From Aliiroseovarius sp. Z3 (GTDB lineage: Bacteria; Pseudomonadota; Alphaproteobacteria; Rhodobacterales; Rhodobacteraceae), in the NCBI RefSeq assembly GCF_029105185.1, contig NZ_JAFMZK010000002.1:1-64000 (forward strand): DNA of 64,000 nucleotides. Reading direction: 5' to 3'. Under the pieces are notes generated by a model. The model had not been told where the DNA came from. It saw only the letters and a program-made list of their open reading frames with translations, and made no database searches. The position numbers and the translations under genes were made by a program. Each line of letters starts with the position of its first letter. Position 1 is the stretch's first letter. Shown one piece after another: positions 43,804 through 55,281 of this stretch.

Positions 43804-45078
43804 CTATCCGCTCCGTTTCAAAACCGACCCTGCCAGATACAGCGATCCGCAGATCAGGATGCGGCATTCAGGGTCATCTTTTCGGATCGCCGCAATAGCA
43901 TCTGCGACAGAGGGTGCCTCGGACGCGCTGAAACCCACACTGCGTGCCTCTCGGGCCGTGACGTCGGCGGGCAACGTATTGGCCTCTCCGGGGATCGACA
44001 CAGCCGTCAAACTGTCGGCCACTTGCGCCAATGGGCGCAGATACCCGGCGATGTCCTTGGTGTTCAGCATGCCGCAGATCAGATGGGTGGGGCGTGCAGG
44101 CAGGCTCGCCAGCACTGTCGCCAGCATTTTCCCTGCCGCGGGATTGTGGCCCCCGTCCAGCCACAGCTCTGCATCCCCGGCAGCGTCGACAAGTGGGCCA
44201 TGGTGCAGGCGCTGCATCCGCGCGGGCCAGGTCACGTTGCGCATCGCAGTTTCGCAGGCCGTTTCACCAAACCCCAGTTGACGCAGGGCGGCGATGGCCG
44301 CACCTGCGTTTTCCAGCTGATGGGGCCCGATCAGGGCGGGCATCGGAAGGTCCAGCAATCCGGTTTCATCCTGAAAGATGAACCGTCCCCGCTCTTGATC
44401 AATATGCCAATGCTGCCCATGGGCGAACAAAGGGCAGCCCAGACGGGCAGCCTGTGCCTCGATCACCTCAAGCGCTTCATCCGGTTGCGGGCCGACGATG
44501 CAAGGCACGCCGCGTTTCAGTATGCCCGCCTTTTCGCCCGCAATGGCGGTCAGGGTCTCGCCCAGAAACTGCGTGTGGTCGATCGAGATCGGGGTGATAA
44601 TTGTCAGTTCAGGTTTCGCGACCACATTGGTGGCATCAAGGCGGCCACCCAGCCCCGTTTCCAGCAACGTGTAGTCGGCAGCCGTTTCCACAAATGCCAT
44701 CAGGGCGGCAACGGTGGTGATCTCGAAATATGTAATCGTGTCGCCGCCATTGGCGGTATAGGCGCGGTCCAGCACTTCGGACAGGGCGTCTTCGCTGATC
44801 AATTCGCCGGCCAGTCGGATACGCTCATGGAAACGGGCCAGATGCGGTGACGTATAGGCGTGTACCCGTTTTCCCGCACCTTCCAACCCCGCGCGCAACA
44901 TCGCGAGGGTGGAACCTTTGCCATTGGTGCCTGCTAAATGGATGACCGGTGGTAGCCTGTCCTGCGGGTCGTCAACCGCATGTAACAGGCGCCAAACACG
45001 GTCCAGCGTCAGATCAATGATCTTTGGGTGAAGGGACATCATCCGCTCAAGGATGATGTCCGAACCGTTTTCGCTCAC
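43804..45078 (-). CDS. folC: Folylpolyglutamate synthase / dihydrofolate synthase
   Basis: A 424-residue Mur-ligase-type enzyme that adds glutamate to folates. The P-loop GTNGKGS is at residues 50-56, with ETGLGGRLDATNV and TPISIDHTQFLG as family motifs and LDGGHNPAAGK in the C-terminal domain. The ATG at 45078 overlaps the accD stop by 4 bases; internal ATGs at residues 13-14 are alternatives. The accD-folC order is widely conserved. Confidence 0.95.
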   Translation of the reverse strand: MSENGSDIILERMMSLHPKIIDLTLDRVWRLLHAVDDPQDRLPPVIHLAGTNGKGSTLAMLRAGLEGAGKRVHAYTSPHLARFHERIRLAGELISEDALSEVLDRAYTANGGDTITYFEITTVAALMAFVETAADYTLLETGLGGRLDATNVVAKPELTIITPISIDHTQFLGETLTAIAGEKAGILKRGVPCIVGPQPDEALEVIEAQAARLGCPLFAHGQHWHIDQERGRFIFQDETGLLDLPMPALIGPHQLENAGAAIAALRQLGFGETACETAMRNVTWPARMQRLHHGPLVDAAGDAELWLDGGHNPAAGKMLATVLASLPARPTHLICGMLNTKDIAGYLRPLAQVADSLTAVSIPGEANTLPADVTAREARSVGFSASEAPSVADAIAAIRKDDPECRILICGSLYLAGSVLKRSG

Positions 45079-46040
45079 CCTTTCGCCGCCTTGGTCTCAG
45101 CCTTGGCCTTGGGTTCGGCGGGCGTGGCCTTGGCATCGACCTGCGGGGTGGCCACATCCTCGGGCTTCGGCAGGTCGCCTTTGATTGCCGGGCCCTGTCC
45201 TGTCAGCATACGCAGGATCGTGACAAGCTCGTCTTTCATATCCTTGCGATGGGTCACACGGTCCAGCATCCCGTGATCCAGAAGGTATTCGGCGCGCTGA
45301 AACCCGTCAGGCAGCTTCTCGCGGATCGTCTGTTCAATCACGCGCGGACCAGCAAAACAGATCAGCGCGTTGGGCTCAGCGATATGAACGTCACCCAGCA
45401 TCGCATAGGACGCTGTGACACCGCCCGTGGTGGGGTGGGTCAGAACGACGATGTAGGGCAGCCCCGCCTCTTTCAACATTTGGACCGCAACCGTGGTGCG
45501 CGGCATTTGCATCAGGCTCAGGATGCCTTCCTGCATCCGTGCGCCACCCGCGGCAGAAAACAGGACAAGCGGGCGCTTCGCCTTAACCGCGCGTTCTGCC
45601 GCGGCAATGATCGCGTTGCCCACATACATTCCCATCGACCCCGCCATGAAGCTGAAATCCTGCGCCGCGGCCACGATCGGAGTGCGCCCGATCTCGCCCT
45701 CGGCAACCAGCATCGCCTCACGCTCGCCGGTGTCCTTGCGGGCGGCTTTCATGCGCTCGGGGTATTTTTTCTGGTCCTTGAAATGAAGCGGATCGTCGAC
45801 CGGGGCCGGAACGTTCACCTCGGAGAACACGCCTCCGTCAAACAGCGCCTGGAATCGTTCGCGCGGGGTGATCGCCATGTGGTGATCGCAGTTGGTGCAG
45901 ACATTCAGGTTTTCGGCAAATTCGCGATGAAACAGCATCGTGCCGCATTCCGAGCATTTGGTCCACAAATTCTCGGGCACCTCGCGGCGTGAGAACAGCG
46001 AGTTGATGCGGGGGCGGACGTAGTTCGATATCCAGTTCAT
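45075..46040 (-). CDS. accD: Acetyl-CoA carboxylase carboxyltransferase subunit beta
   Basis: A 321-residue partner of AccA. The N-terminal zinc ribbon has C29, C32, C48 and C51. The crotonase-like core includes FSAAGGARMQEG and THPTTGGVTASYAMLGD. A Pro/Ala/Lys-rich C-terminal tail of about 30 residues is low complexity. Start MNWISNYVRPRI is canonical. Confidence 0.96.
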   Translation of the reverse strand: MNWISNYVRPRINSLFSRREVPENLWTKCSECGTMLFHREFAENLNVCTNCDHHMAITPRERFQALFDGGVFSEVNVPAPVDDPLHFKDQKKYPERMKAARKDTGEREAMLVAEGEIGRTPIVAAAQDFSFMAGSMGMYVGNAIIAAAERAVKAKRPLVLFSAAGGARMQEGILSLMQMPRTTVAVQMLKEAGLPYIVVLTHPTTGGVTASYAMLGDVHIAEPNALICFAGPRVIEQTIREKLPDGFQRAEYLLDHGMLDRVTHRKDMKDELVTILRMLTGQGPAIKGDLPKPEDVATPQVDAKATPAEPKAKAETKAAKG

Positions 46041-46070
46041 CGCCTGTCTTCCTTGGTCGTTTCGCTTTAA

Positions 46071-47018
46071 CTAGTCCGCCTGTGCGGTATTTGCAATTGG
46101 CTGGTTGCGTTGGGTCAACTTCCACCACAGGGCAAAAGCGGCCAGGATCGTGAAGGTTTGGGTCAGGATGGACCACGTCATTTGGGTGCTGGTCAGATCC
46201 ATTTCCGTCAGGAACAGCGAAAAGCCATCCAACGTGCCCTTGGTTCCGGAAAAGATCAGCATGGCATTGTTGCCAAAATGCAGACCGGCGGCGGCACCAA
46301 TATTGCCGGTGCGCAAGGTGACGACTGCCAACAATATTCCAATGACGGTCGTGTGTGTAACGTAGAAAACACCGTTGATGCCATAGGTGACGGGATCATA
46401 GTGCAAGATGCCAAAGGCGAGCGAAGGCAAGATCGCCCAAAGCCAGATTGACCCGAACCGCGCGCGGAGTTGCTGCAGTAGATAGCCCCGAAACACCAGC
46501 TCTTCGGCAAATATCTGCATCAGCACTAGGATCAGCGCTGGCACCACCAGAAGCGCCCAATTGACGAAGGGCATGGATTGCTGGGCGGTGGATTCAGGCG
46601 CCGCTGGCAAGAACAGGGATTGAACGAGTTGTAACAGGATGGCTGCGATGCTGACCCCGATGGCAACCAACAGGCCCCGCCTGAAATGACGCCAATTCAC
46701 GCGAAGGGCAGGACCGAACAGGCTGCGAAATCCGCGCTTGTGCAGCAGCCTGACCGTCAACCAAAGCCCAAGGTGATACCCAAGAAAGGTCAGGAAGAAC
46801 ACCGCCGCCTCGGCCGGGGTTGATGCTCCGAGCATTTGACCCGGATCGGTGCCGAGCAAACGGGCACCGATAATGAAGATCACAAAGGTGGCGGCAAAGA
46901 ATACGGCGTGGATGACAAATACACCAAGGATGGTGCGCCATATCTGAATACGAGGAAAAGCGGGGGACCAGAACGCCTGCTTGGCGATCAGGTCGTTTTG
47001 ATTGAGGGAAACAGACAC
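46071..47018 (-). CDS. CPBP-family intramembrane metalloprotease
   Basis: A 315-residue membrane protein with about eight hydrophobic segments. The CPBP (CAAX protease/bacteriocin-processing) motifs are present: EELVFRGYLL, then FGILHYD and HFGNN, which supply the glutamates and histidines of the zinc site. The likely start is GTG at 47018; the longer upstream frame is proline-rich noise and no ATG is suitably placed. Substrate unknown. Confidence 0.82.
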   Translation of the reverse strand: MSVSLNQNDLIAKQAFWSPAFPRIQIWRTILGVFVIHAVFFAATFVIFIIGARLLGTDPGQMLGASTPAEAAVFFLTFLGYHLGLWLTVRLLHKRGFRSLFGPALRVNWRHFRRGLLVAIGVSIAAILLQLVQSLFLPAAPESTAQQSMPFVNWALLVVPALILVLMQIFAEELVFRGYLLQQLRARFGSIWLWAILPSLAFGILHYDPVTYGINGVFYVTHTTVIGILLAVVTLRTGNIGAAAGLHFGNNAMLIFSGTKGTLDGFSLFLTEMDLTSTQMTWSILTQTFTILAAFALWWKLTQRNQPIANTAQAD

Positions 47019-47154
47019 TTGGATACCTGACGATATTAACTCATTTGCGGTATGATGGGGGTGATCGGACGGATGGACAACCGGGAAAAGTTGGTGGAAA
47101 TCTGTATGTGTCGCGTAAGTGCCCGTACTGTGGTGCGTCGGGTGGGGGGAAGTA

Positions 47155-47919
47155 ATGGTTAAGGATTGGAAGGGTTGCGGCAGTGCTGCGTTGCGCGTCG
47201 GTATGGTGCTGAGTTTCACGCTCGGCCTGACAGGCTGCTTCGGCGGCGGCGGAAAATCCGGCCCCAACCTGTCGGAAAGCCCGATATTTTCGAACGAGCG
47301 TGCGACGCCGAGCGAAGGCTTGGTGCGTCAAAAAACGGTCATGGGTGGGGCCGTGACGATTGCAGCGCCGAAAGGGTTCTGTGTCGACACCTCGTCCCAT
47401 CAGGACACCGAGGCGGGCGCATTCATTCCCATCGGGGCCTGTGCAGCCATGACAAAGAATCCAGCGGACCCCAAACCGCCAAAGCCAGCCTTTCTGACAG
47501 CGACCGTGCTGCCAATGCCTGTTCAGGCTGCGGCGATGTCTAACGACCCGGATGCCCGACTGCGCGAAGCGCGCGGCTTTGTGCAAAGCGACGCCGGCCG
47601 TGCAGCGCTGAGCCGGGTGGGCAAGGCGGATACCGTCGAACTGCTGGATGTCAAATCGGCCTCCGGTGTGCTGTATGTGCGGCTCAGGGATACGTCGGAC
47701 GGCCTTCCAGCGGCACTTGCGAACACCACATGGCGGGCGTTTTTCGAGGTGAACGGACGGCTCGTCACCGCCAGCGCCACGGCATTTGCGGATCAGCCCT
47801 TTGGCGAAGGCAAAGGATATGGGCTGCTGCGCGATTTCGTAGCCCAGATCCGCAAGGCAAACAAAGACAGCAAAGGTGTCGGAAACGTCAAAAGCTGGTT
47901 CGGCGGTTTGCGCAACTGA
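47155..47919 (+). CDS. Lipoprotein of unknown function
   Basis: A 254-residue protein with a type II signal peptide: basic start, hydrophobic core and lipobox LTGC with C28. A Gly-rich spacer follows. The mature part has no family I recognise; it contains GGAVTIAAPKGFCVD and a C-terminal WRAFFEVNGRLVTASATAF segment. It probably sits in the outer or inner membrane facing the periplasm. Confidence 0.72.
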   Translation: MVKDWKGCGSAALRVGMVLSFTLGLTGCFGGGGKSGPNLSESPIFSNERATPSEGLVRQKTVMGGAVTIAAPKGFCVDTSSHQDTEAGAFIPIGACAAMTKNPADPKPPKPAFLTATVLPMPVQAAAMSNDPDARLREARGFVQSDAGRAALSRVGKADTVELLDVKSASGVLYVRLRDTSDGLPAALANTTWRAFFEVNGRLVTASATAFADQPFGEGKGYGLLRDFVAQIRKANKDSKGVGNVKSWFGGLRN

Positions 47920-47982
47920 AGCCTTTCTGTTCTAAGAATGAGTGCGGGCAGCGGACGAATCTAAGCAGGGCAACATCACATC

Positions 47983-48756
47983 ATGGCGCGACGTGTGAAC
48001 GGCATCCTTGATCACTGGCTTCAACGACGGTCATTGCGACGGTGGAGTTCTGTATTGCAGCGTGCCGAAACACTTGATCTTGCCGCCTTGCGCAGCGTTC
48101 GCACGCGCGCGCGCGCGCTGCGGCAGGCGCTGGATCGGGTGCTGCATGTGGCAGATGGTCGGCTGACACTGCCGCTGATCGGCTCGGACGCGATCCAAAA
48201 GCCGCTGCACAGCGATTGGGCCTATCGGCCGGAACTGTGGCGCGGCCCGTTGTCGCCGCCGGGGCAAGCTGCGGTCGAAAGCAAGTCGAATTTCGGTAGC
48301 GAGGCGGCCATCTTTCATGACTGCAGGGTTTCGGAGCTGACGGTCCGGCAGATCCGCAATACCCGTGAAAGTGACCTTGCGCCGTTTGGTCTCAGGATGG
48401 ATGTGTTTGGGTTCGACGGGTCTTTTCTGTCGCTTGTTGTCGAGCTTCCTCAAACTGCTGTCGATGGGTTGAAGCGCAACCACCTTGTGCGTCTGACAGC
48501 TTTGGTTGAAATGGAAAAGCCACTTGAAGTGTATGCGCGCCTGAACATCCAACACGGGCCGAACACGGAACAAATCGTCCGCGCGCTGCCGGTCGAGGAA
48601 ACCGAGGCGATTGTCGAGTTCGATCTTGCCTATACGAACCTGAATGAAAAACGGGTCGACCGGATGTGGATTGATCTGGTGTTTGAAAACCCCGAGATGA
48701 GTCAAGTGATCCTGCGCGACGTGACGTTGAGCCGTCGCCCGCGGGCAGAAGTTTGA
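47983..48756 (+). CDS. DUF6478-family protein
   Basis: A 257-residue protein typical of Rhodobacterales. A basic N-terminal helix (LDHWLQRRSLRRWSSVLQRA) is followed by a beta-rich domain with DWAYRPELWRGPLSPPG and an IFHDCRVSELTVRQIRNT segment. No function is known to me. It is followed 12 bases later by a small gene that seems to be its constant partner. Confidence 0.75.
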   Translation: MARRVNGILDHWLQRRSLRRWSSVLQRAETLDLAALRSVRTRARALRQALDRVLHVADGRLTLPLIGSDAIQKPLHSDWAYRPELWRGPLSPPGQAAVESKSNFGSEAAIFHDCRVSELTVRQIRNTRESDLAPFGLRMDVFGFDGSFLSLVVELPQTAVDGLKRNHLVRLTALVEMEKPLEVYARLNIQHGPNTEQIVRALPVEETEAIVEFDLAYTNLNEKRVDRMWIDLVFENPEMSQVILRDVTLSRRPRAEV

Positions 48757-48768
48757 TAGGAGCGTGAA

Positions 48769-49149
48769 GTGACAAAACCCCAGTTGGTAAAGGCACGCAT
48801 TCAAGCGGGTGTATGGGAAGGCGTTCTGACAGTTGCAGATGCGCAGGACACACCCCCCGAGCTTCAGATAACACATCTTTCCCAGAAGATTGATGGTTCG
48901 ACCGTGGCGCCGCAGCCGGATCAGCCCGGCACATATATCGTCAAAGTGCCGATCCCGGCGGAATTGCTGACTGACGGCGTTCAAACTTTCCTGATCACCG
49001 ACAAAAGCAGGGGTGTGACCCTGAATTCCTTTTCGATTGTGACCGGGCAACCGCTTGAGACCGACATCCGCGCCGAGGTCGATTTACTGCGTGAAGAGCT
49101 GGATATGCTTAAACGTGCGTTTCGGCGGCACTGCATGGAAACCAGTTGA
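48769..49149 (+). CDS. Conserved hypothetical protein, coupled to DUF6478 gene
   Basis: A 126-residue protein with a beta-rich N-terminal part (residues 1-90) and a C-terminal amphipathic helix (RAEVDLLREELDMLKRAFRR) that could form a coiled coil. The start is GTG preceded by AGGAGCG. Spacing of 12 bases after the DUF6478 gene and 2 bases before the DUF523 gene suggests an operon. Confidence 0.68.
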   Translation: MTKPQLVKARIQAGVWEGVLTVADAQDTPPELQITHLSQKIDGSTVAPQPDQPGTYIVKVPIPAELLTDGVQTFLITDKSRGVTLNSFSIVTGQPLETDIRAEVDLLREELDMLKRAFRRHCMETS

Positions 49150-49151
49150 TC

Positions 49152-49637
49152 ATGTCCCGTTTGTTGGTCAGCGCATGCCTGATGGGACAGAAGGTGCGAT
49201 ATGACGGGCAAGCCAAGACCTTTCTTCACACCTGTTTGACCCGCTGGGACGCTGATGGCCGCGTGGTGCCGTTTTGCCCGGAACTGGCAGGTGGTTTGGC
49301 GGTGCCACGTCTGCCCGCCGAGATAGAGCCGGAACGAGACGGTGCCGATGTTCTGGCTGGTCGGGCAAAGGTTGTCGACAGTGCGGGGGTGGATGTCACA
49401 GCGGCCTTCGTTGCGGGTGCCCGGATGGCAGTGAAAATGGCCCAGACCCAGGGTTGCACCCACGCTTTACTGACCGAGGCCAGCCCGTCTTGCGGATCGA
49501 CACTTCTTTACAGCGGCCATCACGATGGCACGCGGCGGGCGGGGTTCGGTGTGACCACGGCTGCGTTGCAGGCGGCAGGTCTGGCCGTTTATGCTCCGCA
49601 TCAGATCGACGCCTTGGCCTTGGATTGCGCGTGGTAA
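49152..49637 (+). CDS. DUF523-domain protein
   Basis: A 161-residue protein of the DUF523 family. Core motifs are VSACLMGQKVRYDG at the N-terminus, PFCPELAGGLAVPR, and LLTEASPSCGST. Conserved cysteines in these motifs suggest metal or iron-sulfur binding. I chose ATG at 49152; a TTG two codons upstream is possible. Confidence 0.82.
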   Translation: MSRLLVSACLMGQKVRYDGQAKTFLHTCLTRWDADGRVVPFCPELAGGLAVPRLPAEIEPERDGADVLAGRAKVVDSAGVDVTAAFVAGARMAVKMAQTQGCTHALLTEASPSCGSTLLYSGHHDGTRRAGFGVTTAALQAAGLAVYAPHQIDALALDCAW

Positions 49638-49704
49638 ACCCGGTCGGTTACGCAGCGTTTTGAATGACAGCGCGCAGCCCCTCGTCCAAGTTCGCCGCAA
49701 CTGA

Positions 49705-51747
<2,043 letters not shown>

Positions 51748-51787
51748 TCTGATCCAGTGATCCCGGGGCAATCGCCTCGGAGGTCTC

Positions 51788-52708
51788 ATGGTTTTCTTCG
51801 CTGTCTTTGTCGGCCTCGTACCCAGCTTCCTTCTTGTGGGGCTGGGTGGGCTTCTGCGCCAGCGGCTGTCCGAGAATGCGTGGCAGGGTTTGGATCGCCT
51901 GAACTTCGAGATTCTGTTTCCCGCCCTTCTGTTCGTTGCGGCCGCAAGTCGCCCCATTGATCCTGAAAAGCTGTTCGTGATGGCGCCCATTGTCTGGGCC
52001 ATCCTATCCGTAGGGTTGGTGCTGGGCTGGGTTGTGCGCCGTGCCGGGCCCGACCGGTTTCTGGACTTCGCGGGTGCTTGGCAGGTGTGCTGGCGCTTCA
52101 ACACGGCGCTTGGGCTGGTCGCAGTTGGGCTGCTGACCCATGGCGGGGTCGGAGAAATGGCTGTGGCGGTTGGTATGGGCGTTCCGGTCGCCAATCTTTT
52201 TGCAGTTTCAGCGCTGTCGCGTGGCGGGGCGCTGGGCTTTTGGACAACAGTGACCAAGGTTGCCCTGAACCCATTTCTGCTGGCCAGCCTTGGCGGTGTC
52301 ATATTCGGCCTGATGAGCTGGCACTTGCCTGCGCCAATCATGATGCCGGTCGAGATGCTGGCAAGGGCAGCCATCCCGATCGCGCTGCTTTCGATTGGTG
52401 CGACCATGAACTGGGGCGCATTGGCGCGGTTGGACCGTTTCAGCGGGGCGATCTGTGCCATCAAGCTGGGCGCGCTGCCGTTGTTTGCGATGATCGTTGC
52501 GATGTTGCTTAAACCCGATCCAGCCATCGGATCGGTGTTGGTGGTCTTTGCTGCCCTGCCCACCGCTTCGGCGGCGCATGTGCTGGCATCGGCTTTCGGA
52601 GCGAACCGAAATCTGGTTGCAACTTTGATTGCCCAGACAACTTTATTGTCCGCGATAACCCTGCCGATTTGGATCAGCATCGTAGAGCTAGTCTTTTCAA
52701 CACGATAG
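51788..52708 (+). CDS. AEC-family transporter (auxin efflux carrier-like)
   Basis: A 306-residue membrane protein with about ten hydrophobic segments, in the two-fold layout of the AEC/BASS-type permeases. Family markers are the N-terminal VPSFLLVGLGGLLRQR and the C-terminal ALPTASAAHVLASAFGAN. These proteins often move organic acids or malonate. It lies 40 bases after the fadH-like gene, so co-transcription is possible. Confidence 0.83.
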   Translation: MVFFAVFVGLVPSFLLVGLGGLLRQRLSENAWQGLDRLNFEILFPALLFVAAASRPIDPEKLFVMAPIVWAILSVGLVLGWVVRRAGPDRFLDFAGAWQVCWRFNTALGLVAVGLLTHGGVGEMAVAVGMGVPVANLFAVSALSRGGALGFWTTVTKVALNPFLLASLGGVIFGLMSWHLPAPIMMPVEMLARAAIPIALLSIGATMNWGALARLDRFSGAICAIKLGALPLFAMIVAMLLKPDPAIGSVLVVFAALPTASAAHVLASAFGANRNLVATLIAQTTLLSAITLPIWISIVELVFSTR

Positions 52709-52838
52709 CCGGTAGTGACCGTTTCCAGGGCTATAACGATCCCTGCAATTACCCCCGTATTGTCGGTTGTTCTTCACAGTCTTGCCCCAATTGGTCCGGA
52801 TAAACGGAGCACTGGGGTGAACTTGTGGAAAGAGTGAA

Positions 52839-53744
52839 ATGGATCGACTGACCGAAATGGAAGCCTTCGCCACCGTTGTGGACCAAGGTGGTTTCACGGA
52901 TGCTGCTAAGAAGATGGGGATCTCGAAATCTGCGGTGTCCAAACATGTGTCCAGCCTTGAGGCCCGACTTGGTGCCCGGCTTCTGAACCGGACGACACGG
53001 CGTGTTAGCCCGACCGAGATCGGTCTTGCTTACTATGACCGCGCGCGCCGCGTCCTGAACGATGCAGGCGAAGCTGACGCATTGGTCACGTCGATGCAAT
53101 CCGCACCTTCTGGCATTCTGCGAATTTCGGTTGCCACTGATTTTGGCGTCAATCACCTTAGCCCTGTTCTGGGCGAGTTTCTGCATGATTTCCCCGACGT
53201 GCACGTGAATATGGATCTGGCCAACCGCTACGTTGAACTGATTTCCGAAGGGTTCGATATGGCCATCCGCGTGGGCGAGCTTGAAGACAGTTCGCTGCGT
53301 GCCCGAAAGATTTCCACAACAACCCGCCGGATGGTTGGAAGCCCAGAATATTTCGAGCAATATGGGCGCCCCACCCGCATTGACGACCTGAACGAACACA
53401 AACTTCTGCATTACTCGAACCAAAGCTCGGGCAATGTCTGGAAGGTTCCGGCCCCGTCGGGCGAGGTGCGGCAGGTTCGATCAGCTGGCTGGCTGAGTGT
53501 GAATGACGGCCAATCGCTTCTGAATGCGGCCATTTCCGGCCTTGGCATCGCCTACTTGCCCAGCTTCCTTTATGCTGACGCGCTAGAGCAAGGTCTGGTC
53601 ATTGATGCGATCCCCGATCTGCCGCAAGATGTGCAAGGCATTTATGCGGTTTACCCTCCGGGTCGGTTCACCCAACCCAAAGTGCGCGCCTTCATAGATT
53701 TTCTGGTGCATGCCTTTGCTGACAAGGGGCCAGACAACTGGTGA
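52839..53744 (+). CDS. LysR-family transcriptional regulator
   Basis: A 301-residue regulator of the AaeR/DsdC-like group. The N-terminal helix-turn-helix (GGFTDAAKKMGISKSAVSKH) is followed by a type 2 periplasmic-binding effector domain from about residue 90. There is no clearly divergent target; the genes on both sides point elsewhere. Effector unknown. Confidence 0.9.
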   Translation: MDRLTEMEAFATVVDQGGFTDAAKKMGISKSAVSKHVSSLEARLGARLLNRTTRRVSPTEIGLAYYDRARRVLNDAGEADALVTSMQSAPSGILRISVATDFGVNHLSPVLGEFLHDFPDVHVNMDLANRYVELISEGFDMAIRVGELEDSSLRARKISTTTRRMVGSPEYFEQYGRPTRIDDLNEHKLLHYSNQSSGNVWKVPAPSGEVRQVRSAGWLSVNDGQSLLNAAISGLGIAYLPSFLYADALEQGLVIDAIPDLPQDVQGIYAVYPPGRFTQPKVRAFIDFLVHAFADKGPDNW

Positions 53745-53756
53745 TCTGATCAGCGC

Positions 53757-54698
53757 CTAGTTGGTGTTGATCAATACCGCTTCAACCCTGCGATTGGTCT
53801 CGCGCCCCTGTGGCGTCAGGTTCGGGGCAAGCGGCATCAGATAACCGACGCCTTCCGCAGATAGTTGTGACGGGCTGACCTCATAAAGTCGGATCAGACT
53901 GTTCATCACTGCGGTGGCCCGTTTTCGGGACAGGGCGACATTGCCTGCAAGGCTGCCTTCTGCATCCGTATGGCCCACCAAAGTGATCTTCCGGTCGGGA
54001 TTCTTGTTCAGATAAGTCGCAAGTTCGTTCAGAACAGGCACGTCGTCATCGGTCAGTTCGGACGATCCCGTCGCAAAGCTCAGCCCGTCAAGGACGATAC
54101 GCCCGTTGTTTTCCAACTGTGCGCCAACCGGTCCTGACGCTGATGCGAACGCTGGTGTGCGGGCTGTGGCTGCCGATGCAGTGACCTTGGCCGGGGCGCT
54201 GCCTTCCGGGCTGACCTGCAGCGTTTCGATGAATGCGGCTTCTTTCGAACGACTGACCAGAACGCTGGTCAGTTGATCGCTATTCCGCGCGCTCAGGTAA
54301 TGATAATCGCCAAGGTCTACGAACATATCCGGCGCTTTGAAATGTCCGATGCCAAAGCGGAAGTCATAACCACCGCATGAGACGGACTGACATTGAAACA
54401 CAATGTCGAACCCATCCTGAACCAACTGATCCCGCAAACCGTTCAGGATCTGAAAGCTGGTCTGACTGGTGCCATCCACTTTCCATGCCTGCCGGACGAT
54501 ATGACCTTCGGCGACGATGGATGGAACGGCTTCACCATCATAGCGCGCTGTCGCCAAAGATGCGCGACCGGCATCGTCCCGCTCTTCTGCGCGCAGTTTT
54601 GCCCCTGCGGGCAGGTCAAAGGCGCGGACGGGGTGCGCCAGGCTGGTCGCAAACACCAGCAAGGCGACCAGCCACAGGTGTCGTGACGGACCGATCAT
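53757..54698 (-). CDS. OmpA-family periplasmic/outer-membrane protein
   Basis: A 313-residue exported protein. A Sec signal peptide ends near residue 26 (HPVRAF). A central domain of about 150 residues has a likely disulfide (FQCQSVSCGGYDF). A C-terminal OmpA peptidoglycan-binding domain shows LSFATGSSELTDDDVPVL, LVGHTDAEGS and NVALSRKRATAV. It probably anchors to the cell wall. Its start overlaps the upstream gene's stop by 4 bases. Confidence 0.88.
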   Translation of the reverse strand: MIGPSRHLWLVALLVFATSLAHPVRAFDLPAGAKLRAEERDDAGRASLATARYDGEAVPSIVAEGHIVRQAWKVDGTSQTSFQILNGLRDQLVQDGFDIVFQCQSVSCGGYDFRFGIGHFKAPDMFVDLGDYHYLSARNSDQLTSVLVSRSKEAAFIETLQVSPEGSAPAKVTASAATARTPAFASASGPVGAQLENNGRIVLDGLSFATGSSELTDDDVPVLNELATYLNKNPDRKITLVGHTDAEGSLAGNVALSRKRATAVMNSLIRLYEVSPSQLSAEGVGYLMPLAPNLTPQGRETNRRVEAVLINTN

Positions 54699-55270
54699 CG
54701 GTTTTGGGCGTGATATTCGTTGTTTGGCTGCATACCAACAGCCGAGGCCATGCGGTTGGACATCGAGAAAAACCCGACTGTGGCTGCGATATCCCAGATG
54801 TCCCGATCCGAAAACCCGGCTTGCCGCAACGTTTCGCGGTCTGCTTCGGAGGTCTCGGACGAGGTCTTGGTGACTTTCTCTGCAAATTCCAGCATTGCGT
54901 GTTGGCGTTCATCCAGGTCAGCCATCCGCCAGTTCATGACCATCGATTCACCCAGCTGTGGGTTGCCAGACAAGGCGCGCACCGCGGCACCATGGGCGAC
55001 CTGGCAATACCAGCAGCGATTGATCGAGCTGACGACAACGGCGATCATCTCACGCTCCAGCTTCGACAGGCCACTGTCGCCCAGCATCAGCTCATTATAC
55101 ATCGCGGAAAACGCGCGCAGCTTTTCCATGTCGAATGCATAGGCTTTCAGCACGTTCGGCACGAGGCCAAGTTTCTCGTCACAGATGTCAAAATATTTCT
55201 GAATGTCGTCGGGCAGCGGATCGACCATCGGCAGGTCAAGCGCGGTCACGCCATTGTTTTTGTCCGGCAT
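54695..55270 (-). CDS. Peroxidase-related protein (CMD/AhpD family)
   Basis: A 191-residue alkylhydroperoxidase-like protein. The active-site pair is WYCQVAH with an upstream CxxC-like spacing (NRCWYCQVAHG). The helical C-terminal half (FSDRDIWDIAATVGFFSMSNR) is typical of the peroxidase-related subgroup. It is translationally coupled with the OmpA-like gene. Confidence 0.85.
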   Translation of the reverse strand: MPDKNNGVTALDLPMVDPLPDDIQKYFDICDEKLGLVPNVLKAYAFDMEKLRAFSAMYNELMLGDSGLSKLEREMIAVVVSSINRCWYCQVAHGAAVRALSGNPQLGESMVMNWRMADLDERQHAMLEFAEKVTKTSSETSEADRETLRQAGFSDRDIWDIAATVGFFSMSNRMASAVGMQPNNEYHAQNR

Positions 55271-55281
55271 GATGGGTCCCC

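Noticed and set aside
43745-44281. Plus-strand open frame beginning in the gap after zapE
   Set aside because: Most of it is antisense to folC; there is no ribosome-binding site and the protein is Arg/Ser-rich noise.
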